Positions 15,673 to 21,330 of a DNA stretch of 51,046 nt are shown piece after piece. Each line of letters begins with the position of its first letter. Within the stretch, counting starts at the first letter, position 1. Source of the DNA: a virus; the IMG/VR virus record IMGVR_UViG_3300021247_000520, positions 1 to 51,046 of that record; one strand, given 5' to 3'. Made by a program: the position numbers and the translations under genes. The notes beneath the pieces are model-generated. The model saw only the letters and a list, made by a program, of their open reading frames with translations. It did no database searches and was not told where the DNA came from.

Positions 15673-16601
15673 GACACTATTTCGTTTAGGAAAGGATAGT
15701 GCTTTGGCTTGAGGTGAACTGATTGTTTCATTTCTAAAATATCTAGCATTTTAGTACCATCATTATCTACCCACTCATCTGGCCACTGAATTGTTTTAAG
15801 TCCTGAATTGTTCATAATTCTATTCGCTGTATCTCTAAGACGTTGACGCTCTTCTCTTGTTCCGAAGAACGGTTGTTTTTTATACAATCCTGTGCCGGGT
15901 ATCTTTCTTGATTCGTGCTCTACTGGAAGTAAGTTTACTAAAGTTACATTGTTAAGTTGTTTAGCAAACTCTATATACCTTCTAAATAGATCTCCACTAG
16001 CTGCTGCAGGATTTTCTTGTCTCATTAGATGGAATCTAAGATCTATATTACCAAAATAAAGAACCACTTCATCAAATAATTCGTTCATCAATTCAGGAGT
16101 GTTGCGTTTCAAAAATCCGTGTAGAGTTCTTCCTGGTGTAAAGTTTAAACCGTATGCTGGTCTCCATACTGATAGAGCGTGAGAGTCTCCAACCACGCAC
16201 TTTCTAGTTTTGTTTCCGTACCAATTAAACAGATCTATGAAATTACCTGATGGGAAGTTTACGTCTTCGATTTTAAGTCTCTTGTTGAATCCTTCAAAGT
16301 CAAACTGGTTGTTAATAAACTTTACAATTCCCTTATAGTTTCCTATAGCTTTCATCTTTTCGTAATGCAACGGTTGAGGACCTCCAGGAACGTTAAAAGA
16401 TCCAGGAACAAAGTTAACCCCTTCACAAACAAATAGAGCATCGTAATCTTGCCAAGTTTCAGGAGAAACATTAACATCCACTTGATCATCACGAAAGAAA
16501 TCTTTTACCATTTTTGTAGCGATGAGACCATAACCCCCTCCTTGGGAATTAGTAGTGGAACCAACGTTCCCCATCATACTTACTAGTGCGTATTTTGCCA
16601 T
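15669..16601 (-). CDS. SGNH-hydrolase-like protein
   Basis: The 310-residue protein has CVVGDSHALSVW, which matches the GDSx/GDSH block I region of SGNH hydrolases. Near the C-terminus, SVHLKPKHYPFL could supply the catalytic His, and VVLYFGNIDLRFH supplies an Asn-containing block III-like strand. If active it would be an esterase or related hydrolase. An N-terminal GNVGSTTNSQGGGYG glycine-rich stretch is unexplained. It is first in a short operon with the helical and PLP-like genes, with a promoter-like motif at 16615-16622. Confidence 0.5.
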   Translation of the reverse strand: MAKYALVSMMGNVGSTTNSQGGGYGLIATKMVKDFFRDDQVDVNVSPETWQDYDALFVCEGVNFVPGSFNVPGGPQPLHYEKMKAIGNYKGIVKFINNQFDFEGFNKRLKIEDVNFPSGNFIDLFNWYGNKTRKCVVGDSHALSVWRPAYGLNFTPGRTLHGFLKRNTPELMNELFDEVVLYFGNIDLRFHLMRQENPAAASGDLFRRYIEFAKQLNNVTLVNLLPVEHESRKIPGTGLYKKQPFFGTREERQRLRDTANRIMNNSGLKTIQWPDEWVDNDGTKMLDILEMKQSVHLKPKHYPFLNEIVS

Positions 16602-16614
16602 AACCTTATTTTCT

Positions 16615-16622
16615 ATAAATAT
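16615..16622 (-). promoter_or_regulatory. Candidate promoter motif ATATTTAT
   Basis: It lies 14 bases before the SGNH-like gene ATG, in GTATATTTATAGAAAA, downstream of the terminator at 16664-16694. Confidence 0.45.
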
Positions 16623-16663
16623 ACATAATTCCTAGGCCCTTTGGAAATTTATAAACCAAGTGA

Positions 16664-16694
16664 CATAAAAAAGCCCTCGATTAAAGGGCTTTTC
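16664..16694 (-). terminator. Rho-independent terminator
   Basis: The coding strand shows AAGCCCT paired with AGGGCTT (16691-16671) around a short loop, followed by TTTTTTAT. It directly follows the 90-residue gene ending at 16704 and precedes the promoter-like motif of the next operon. Confidence 0.8.
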
Positions 16695-16703
16695 ACTTAT
16701 TTT

Positions 16704-16976
16704 TTATTTTACTTTACTCATGACATCGTCAAATTGATCTTCTAAATCGTATGAATCAATTTTTCCGCCTAAGTAAACATCAATTGCATCTTTAACCATA
16801 TTAATGCCTTTTTGCTTTACTTCTAACTCATTACCTTCTGAGTCCATATGATATTTAACCCATGCATCTAGAGCGTCCTCTAGTTTCCTATCTATTTTTT
16901 CTGGTGATGCATCAAATATTTCATTAACACCCGCAATCTTCTGTAGCTTTTGTACTTCGTTGAGTTGTATTTTCAT
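16704..16976 (-). CDS. Small protein with MKIQLNEVQKLQ leader
   Basis: The 90-residue protein has an N-terminus MKIQLNEVQKLQKIAGVNE almost the same in plan as the start of the neighbouring 39-residue gene, then an acidic helical body. By analogy with T4 internal proteins, whose N-terminal targeting peptide ends in a prohead-protease site (L/I-x-E), the VNE at about residues 17-19 could be a cleavage site. This is inference; no enzyme motif is visible. Confidence 0.5.
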   Translation of the reverse strand: MKIQLNEVQKLQKIAGVNEIFDASPEKIDRKLEDALDAWVKYHMDSEGNELEVKQKGINMVKDAIDVYLGGKIDSYDLEDQFDDVMSKVK

Positions 16977-16995
16977 AAGTTATTTTTTTAGAGAC

Positions 16996-17115
16996 TTAAT
17001 TCGCAACGTCGACCTCTGTAGCGTCAAATGGAGGCGGTTCTGAGTGTATAATTTCGTTAATATTTTCTTTTCGTACACAAGATATCTTTTGCGTTTCGTT
17101 AAGTTGCATTTTCAT
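16996..17115 (-). CDS. Very small protein with MKMQLNETQK leader (39 aa)
   Basis: The frame is open up to 17184, but I start at 17115 because this Met begins the sequence MKMQLNETQK, matching the MKIQLNEVQK start of the next gene, and because a promoter-like motif sits five bases upstream. After the leader, ENINE could be a prohead-protease-type site. The remaining tail is only about 18 residues, so this may be a remnant truncated when the HNH gene at 17129 inserted next to it. Confidence 0.4.
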   Translation of the reverse strand: MKMQLNETQKISCVRKENINEIIHSEPPPFDATEVDVAN

Positions 17116-17119
17116 ATCA

Positions 17120-17127
17120 ATAAATAT
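17120..17127 (-). promoter_or_regulatory. Candidate promoter motif ATATTTAT
   Basis: It lies between the HNH gene stop (17129) and the small leader-peptide gene start (17115). Confidence 0.4.
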
Positions 17128-17128
17128 C

Positions 17129-17770
17129 TTATTTTTTCTTACAATTGTCAAAGTGATAACGTAGCATAACTGGAGCTCCTCCAACTAATCCGCAATGGGG
17201 ACATTCTTTTTTGGGCTTAGGAACTCTTGCTTTAGGTCTTGGTTTGGATATTGCTATTCTAACTCTCTCAACGACTTCTTTATCAAACATTGGATTATTT
17301 TTCTTCATCCTTTCAGACTGCTCCGGAAATTTCTTTCCGTAGTTGGGATTATTTTCTCCTAGTTTACCATACATTGGATTTTTAGTTCCTCTATTATCGA
17401 CTGTAAAGTAACCTATCTTTCCATACATAGGGTTTTTAGATCCTAAAAAAAGTTTTGATAGATAATCTGCATGAAGTTTTCTAAATCTTTCATAAGTTCT
17501 ACTAGATATTTTATAATCTCTTTTGTGATTATCACTTTTTGTATTACTCATCATCCAAACCGCATTGACTAATTTTTTGTGTTCTGGATAAATTTCACAT
17601 AGCAACAAATGACAGAGAAAGTGTTCTCTAGCAGTTAATTCAACTATATTTTCTATTTTATCAGGTCCTCCAATGCATTTTGGAATTATGTGATGTTTTT
17701 CTACGTAGCCTTCTAATTTTCTTGTTTTTGCTTTTTCAATGATACTCTCGTAAATTCTACTGTAATTCAT
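17129..17770 (-). CDS. HNH homing endonuclease with NUMOD3 beads and C-terminal zinc finger
   Basis: The 213-residue protein has an HNH core (EKHHIIPKCIGG, then an Asn in the ENIVEL turn and the REHFLCH helix). It then has NUMOD3-type repeats (SKNPMYGK, TKNPMYGK, ENNPNYGK), and ends with a CPHCGLVGG...RYHFDNC zinc finger. The same finger ends the GIY-YIG enzyme at 20572. It lies downstream of a kissing-loop leader (17781-17884), next to groEL. This is a free-standing homing endonuclease. Confidence 0.88.
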   Translation of the reverse strand: MNYSRIYESIIEKAKTRKLEGYVEKHHIIPKCIGGPDKIENIVELTAREHFLCHLLLCEIYPEHKKLVNAVWMMSNTKSDNHKRDYKISSRTYERFRKLHADYLSKLFLGSKNPMYGKIGYFTVDNRGTKNPMYGKLGENNPNYGKKFPEQSERMKKNNPMFDKEVVERVRIAISKPRPKARVPKPKKECPHCGLVGGAPVMLRYHFDNCKKK

Positions 17771-17780
17771 AAAATAAAAA

Positions 17781-17884
17781 TGGACTCAGAGGAAGTAAAG
17801 GTCCCGGAATGACCGATACTCCGTGAGTCCAAGAAGTTTATTATAGATAGTTAATTCCGGTAACTTTCTATCTATAATAAATAT
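17781..17884 (-). ncRNA. Kissing-loop leader RNA upstream of homing endonuclease, copy 2
   Basis: Hairpin A on the coding strand has stem TTATAGAT/ATCTATAA (17877-17870 with 17848-17841) and inner stem AGTTA/TAACT, closing the loop CCGGAAT (17860-17854). The second domain is closed by the 8-bp pair TGGACTCA/TGAGTCCA (17831-17824 with 17788-17781). It contains hairpin GGTC-ATTCCGG-GACC (17814-17800), whose loop is the exact complement of loop A. An ATATTTAT motif begins the element, and ATTTTTATTTT leads into the ATG at 17770. Confidence 0.75.
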
Positions 17885-17891
17885 GTACGAA

Positions 17892-19517
17892 TTACATTCC
17901 CATCATTCCTGACATGGGATCGGAAGATTTGTCATCTTTATCTTTATGTTCAAAAATAATAGATTCGACAGTCAATATTGTTCCTGCTACAGAAGCTGCA
18001 TTTATAAGCGCAGTCATTACTACTTTAGCGGGATCTATGATACCGGCTTCAAAAGCGTCTACTATTTTATGATTTTTTGCATCATAAACTTCTCCTTCTT
18101 CTTTTGGAATATTATCCCACCAATTTTCTATACCCGCATTTAACAGGATTTTTTTAAATGGTGCTTGTATAGCCTGTCTTACAATATCTCTAGCCACAGA
18201 AACATTATCATTGCTCTCCGCTCTATGATTTAAAGCAACTTTGTAAAGAGTAATCCCTCCGCCTGGTACAATGCCATCAGCTAAAGCAGCTTTCGTTGCT
18301 AGAAGAGAGTCCTCAACCCTATCTTTTTTCTCTTTAATTTCAATGTCAGAGTTACCACCTACGTTGATGATAGCTACTCCACCTACGATCTTACCAAGCC
18401 TTTCTTGAAGCTTCTCTTTCTCGTAGAAAGAAGTTGCGTTGTCAATCTGGTCTTTGATTTCTACTGCTCTTGCTTCGATTGCCTCTTCTGATCCTTTACC
18501 GTCTACGATAGTAGTTTCGTCTTTGGAAACTGTAGCGATTCTAGCAGATCCAAGAAATTGATCGAATTGGGAAGCTGTGATCTTGTCCAGTTTGTGTCCC
18601 TTGTCTTTAGAGATAACTTGACCTCCAGTGAGGATTGCGATGTCTTCCAAGATCAGAGTCTTTCTTTCTCCAAAATCTGGTGCTTTTACTGCGCAAACTT
18701 GAACGATTCCCCTCATCTTATTAACGATCAAAGTTGCCAATGCTTCGTCTCCGATGTCTTCTGAAATAATCAAGAGCGGACGATTCTCAGAATTTGCTTT
18801 GGTAAGTACTTGCAACAACTCTTGAGCTGTAGAGATACGACCATCGTAAAGAAGAACGTAAGGATTGTCAAGACCAGCTTGCATTGTGGTATTGTTAGTT
18901 ACGAAGTACGGAGACTTGTATCCCCTATCGAACTGCATACCCTCAACGATTTCAAGACTTGTCTCTCCTGTTTTTGACTCTTCGATTGTTACTACTCCTT
19001 CGCGACCAACTGCATCGATAGCAGAGGCAATTAGGTTACCGACTTCTTCGTCGTTGTTACCAGAAATGGTCGCTACCTGTTTGATCTGCTCTTCAGTAGA
19101 TACGTCGATGGCTGACTGCTTGATTTCGTGAACTACTTCTGTAATGATCTTGTCGATCTCGTTCTTGATCGCTACTGCGTTTGATCCTTGCCTGATTTCT
19201 TTCAATCCTGCTTTGATCATCTCTGTTGCGATAAGCGTAGAAGTGGTTGTACCGTCTCCAGCTTCGTTAGCAGACTTGATAGATACTTGCTTCACCAATT
19301 GGGCTCCAAGATCTTCGATATCGTTTTCTAGCTTGTGAAACGCTTTTGCTACTGATACGCCATCTTTTGTTACTTTGACTTCTCCGCTCTGTTCTCTGAT
19401 CAACACTGTACGACCACCTGGTCCGAGAGTTGATGATACAGACGCGTTAAGCTTTTCTACTCCTGAGAGTAGCTTTTCTTTTAATTCTTGTCCGAACACA
19501 TTTTTTGTTACACTCAT
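17892..19517 (-). CDS. groL: GroEL chaperonin, 60 kDa subunit
   Basis: The protein is full length at 541 residues. The ATP site is intact ([14 protein letters not shown] near 87, [11 protein letters not shown] with the catalytic Asp, and DGIVPGGG), and the C-terminus ends MSGMMGM like the flexible tail of bacterial GroEL. It forms the folding chamber with GroES, encoded three bases upstream. Phage copies of GroEL are rare, and finding it with its own GroES is rarer. It probably helps fold the large tail or capsid proteins. The 3' quarter of the gene looks more AT-rich than the rest. Confidence 0.97.
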   Translation of the reverse strand: MSVTKNVFGQELKEKLLSGVEKLNASVSSTLGPGGRTVLIREQSGEVKVTKDGVSVAKAFHKLENDIEDLGAQLVKQVSIKSANEAGDGTTTSTLIATEMIKAGLKEIRQGSNAVAIKNEIDKIITEVVHEIKQSAIDVSTEEQIKQVATISGNNDEEVGNLIASAIDAVGREGVVTIEESKTGETSLEIVEGMQFDRGYKSPYFVTNNTTMQAGLDNPYVLLYDGRISTAQELLQVLTKANSENRPLLIISEDIGDEALATLIVNKMRGIVQVCAVKAPDFGERKTLILEDIAILTGGQVISKDKGHKLDKITASQFDQFLGSARIATVSKDETTIVDGKGSEEAIEARAVEIKDQIDNATSFYEKEKLQERLGKIVGGVAIINVGGNSDIEIKEKKDRVEDSLLATKAALADGIVPGGGITLYKVALNHRAESNDNVSVARDIVRQAIQAPFKKILLNAGIENWWDNIPKEEGEVYDAKNHKIVDAFEAGIIDPAKVVMTALINAASVAGTILTVESIIFEHKDKDDKSSDPMSGMMGM

Positions 19518-19519
19518 AA

Positions 19520-19816
19520 TTAGTTATTTTCGATTACTGCTAAAATTTCTGTTTCTTTGATAAGGATATAATCTTCACCGTCTTGAGAAATAGTCATAGA
19601 TCCCATTTTTGGAATAACTACTTTGTCTCCAACTTTAACCTTAGTCTTGTAATAAGATCCTTGGTGCCAATTGTACGTGTCTGATACTTCTACTACGATT
19701 CCCATTTCAGGCTTTTCTTTTCCCATGTCAGGAATTACGATCTGTCCGTAAGTCTGTTCTTCCTCTTCTAGTTTTTTGAGGACGATGATACCGTTTAGCG
19801 GTTTGATGTTACTCAT
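19520..19816 (-). CDS. groS: GroES co-chaperonin
   Basis: The 98-residue protein is the usual GroES size. It has the N-terminal IKPLNGIIVLKKLEEEE strand, a mobile loop around QTYGQIVIP that would contact GroEL, VKVGDKVVIPKMG, and the C-terminal YILIKETEILAVIE. It caps the GroEL ring. It is read in one operon with GroEL and follows a 63-residue gene by three bases. T4 makes only a GroES analogue (gp31), so this phage differs by having both partners. Confidence 0.95.
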   Translation of the reverse strand: MSNIKPLNGIIVLKKLEEEEQTYGQIVIPDMGKEKPEMGIVVEVSDTYNWHQGSYYKTKVKVGDKVVIPKMGSMTISQDGEDYILIKETEILAVIENN

Positions 19817-19819
19817 TTT

Positions 19820-20011
19820 TTATTCGTTTATAATTTCTAAATCTTGTACTGTATCACAAAAGTATAACAATCCTTCTTTACGAAAAACTATATCTACGTG
19901 GAGAAGCTCTTTTAAACCATCTACGTTTTTGATGTGTTCTTCTTTAAAAGTACGCATTACTCTAAATAGAGATTCGTTTACCTTTATGAAATTTGTGGGT
20001 ATTGAAAACAT
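19820..20011 (-). CDS. Hypothetical protein in chaperone operon (63 aa)
   Basis: This small protein (IPTNFIKVNESLFRVM..., RKEGLLYFCDTVQDLEI) has no recognised domain. It is located between Hsp20 and GroES with only three bases to GroES, so it is co-expressed with the folding genes. Confidence 0.5.
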   Translation of the reverse strand: MFSIPTNFIKVNESLFRVMRTFKEEHIKNVDGLKELLHVDIVFRKEGLLYFCDTVQDLEIINE

Positions 20012-20020
20012 AACTAAGGT

Positions 20021-20520
20021 TGTGAGTAGGCCTGTTTTTTTACTTGATTTTTATTTGTTTTACTGCTTTGCCTTCTGCAGTTGGGACACTTATAATAAGT
20101 AGTCCTTTGTCTAAGGAAGCACCCAACTTACTTAAATCAAATTTAGTCGAAATCTTCCAAGTGAGATTAAAAGAAGATCTCTTAATACCTCGATAAATTG
20201 GAGATTCCTCAGGTCTGTTGGGTTTTTCGTAAGTGATTCGTAATTGGTCTCCGTCGACAATGATACTAATATCGCTTTTGTCGAGGCCTACCGCGGCTAC
20301 TTCAAATCGAATGCCGTCTTCTGTTTCAAAAATGTCTACTGGATGTGATATTTTCTGCGTAATTGCAGAAAAGTGAGGTGCTGATTCGAAAAGGTCTTTC
20401 CAGAGCAAGTCAAATGGATCTAGCTCAAATGGTCTTAATATTCCCATTATGTTTAGTTTTGTGTTCCCTTACGGTGAACGGTTTTTAATATTTGTTTTCG
20501 TAACTAGAGGCCTACTCACA
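20021..20520. repeat. 13-bp inverted repeat flanking the hsp20 gene
   Basis: TGTGAGTAGGCCT at 20021-20033 is repeated as its exact reverse complement at 20508-20520. One arm lies in the leader of the Hsp20 gene and the other directly behind its stop. In the transcript the two arms could pair around the whole coding region; as DNA they could mark a cassette border. Confidence 0.7.
20040..20447 (-). CDS. Small heat-shock protein (Hsp20/alpha-crystallin)
   Basis: The 135-residue protein has the alpha-crystallin strands PVDIFETEDGIRFEVAAVGL, DISIIVDGDQLRITYEKP and the later LGASLDKGLLIISVP, matching the A-x-L/G-x-L type end motif of the family. It holds unfolded proteins for refolding by GroEL. 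Phage Hsp20 genes are known from T4-like cyanophages. It is the first gene of the chaperone operon, with a promoter-like motif at 20538-20545 and a 13-bp inverted repeat on both sides. Confidence 0.9.
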   Translation of the reverse strand: MGILRPFELDPFDLLWKDLFESAPHFSAITQKISHPVDIFETEDGIRFEVAAVGLDKSDISIIVDGDQLRITYEKPNRPEESPIYRGIKRSSFNLTWKISTKFDLSKLGASLDKGLLIISVPTAEGKAVKQIKIK

Positions 20521-20537
20521 GTACCTCTTTGTTATCT

Positions 20538-20545
20538 ATAAATAT
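20538..20545 (-). promoter_or_regulatory. Candidate promoter motif ATATTTAT
   Basis: It lies 91 bases before the Hsp20 ATG, in TATATATTTATAGATAAC. The 60-base stretch that follows contains one arm of the inverted repeat. Confidence 0.45.
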
Positions 20546-20571
20546 ATATAACTTTTAGAAAATGAAAAACT

Positions 20572-21216
20572 TTATCTTCTAAGTGCTTTACAGTTCATAA
20601 AATGATATCTAGTCATATTAGCAACGCCTCCAACTTTAGAACAGTGAGGACATGTTGATACTTTACCTTTTAAAGCTACGCTCTTTTTAATTTTTGTTTC
20701 AACTCTATTTTGAGAAATTTTTCCAGATTCACTCTTTTTTAATTTCACTTCTGGTCGATTCTGAACTTCTTTTTGTACTTTTTTTAAAGATTCACTTTTA
20801 AGTTTCTTCGTGCTCTCTAAATTTTGAAAAATTTTAGCTGATTCACTCTTTTTTAGTTTTGTGATTTCAGAATCTTTTTTTCCTTTTCTAGCTATACTCA
20901 TTTTTAACTTCGTCTCTTCTCCAAGTCTTCCACTTTTGCTTTTTGTACTTGTGTATACGCAGTTTAATCCTTTTTTTACACAATCGTACAACTCTTGATA
21001 GTGTCTTTCTAGTCTATTAATTTCAGTCTCTTCGCATTCTTCCAATATCAAGAATTCATGATTATTCCAACCATAATCCAATATAGATGCGTACAGTTTA
21101 GTTTGCAGTTTACAATTTATATTTTTATACTCTTTAAGTCTTCTATCTAAATCTAAGCTCTTACCTATATAAACTGCTCCAATAGGGTTTGTTATTTTGT
21201 AAATTCCAGAAGCCAT
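20572..21216 (-). CDS. GIY-YIG homing endonuclease with C-terminal zinc finger
   Basis: I start at the Met at 21216 (MASGIYKI), because it follows the conserved leader and gives the normal GIY-YIG start; the frame itself continues to 21234. GIYKI and VYIGKSLDLDRRL form the nuclease core. The middle is built of repeated KxKKSESxKxxQN units that replace NUMOD3 beads. The C-terminal CPHCSKVGG...RYHFMNC finger is nearly the same as in the HNH enzyme at 17129. It is located between hsp20 and polA. Confidence 0.9.
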   Translation of the reverse strand: MASGIYKITNPIGAVYIGKSLDLDRRLKEYKNINCKLQTKLYASILDYGWNNHEFLILEECEETEINRLERHYQELYDCVKKGLNCVYTSTKSKSGRLGEETKLKMSIARKGKKDSEITKLKKSESAKIFQNLESTKKLKSESLKKVQKEVQNRPEVKLKKSESGKISQNRVETKIKKSVALKGKVSTCPHCSKVGGVANMTRYHFMNCKALRR

Positions 21217-21226
21217 AAAATAAAAA

Positions 21227-21328
21227 TGATCCAAGAAGAAATAGCGTTTGCGACCCGCTAAATCCTAATGGATCAATATTTTTAATGTAGATTACTAGTC
21301 GCAATAGTATTCTATCTACAATAAATAT
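21227..21328 (-). ncRNA. Kissing-loop leader RNA upstream of homing endonuclease, copy 3
   Basis: Hairpin A has stem TGTAGAT/ATCTACA (21320-21314 with 21292-21286) and inner stem TACTA/TAGTA, closing loop TTGCGAC (21304-21298). The second domain is closed by TGATCC/GGATCA (21275-21270 with 21232-21227). It contains hairpin TAGCG/CGCTA (21260-21256 with 21246-21242), whose loop includes GTCGCAA (21254-21248), the exact complement of loop A. ATATTTAT is at 21328-21321 and ATTTTTATTTT leads into the ATG at 21216. Confidence 0.75.
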
Positions 21329-21330
21329 CA

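Noticed and set aside
17781-17884. Hammerhead or pistol ribozyme in the leader RNA
   Set aside because: The hammerhead CUGAUGA and GAAA core is missing. The pistol resemblance is only topological; the cleavage-site surroundings and spacing do not fit, so I list it as unclassified.
18865-19131. Plus-strand open frames inside groEL and other core genes
   Set aside because: They are shadows of strongly conserved minus-strand genes and have no family resemblance.
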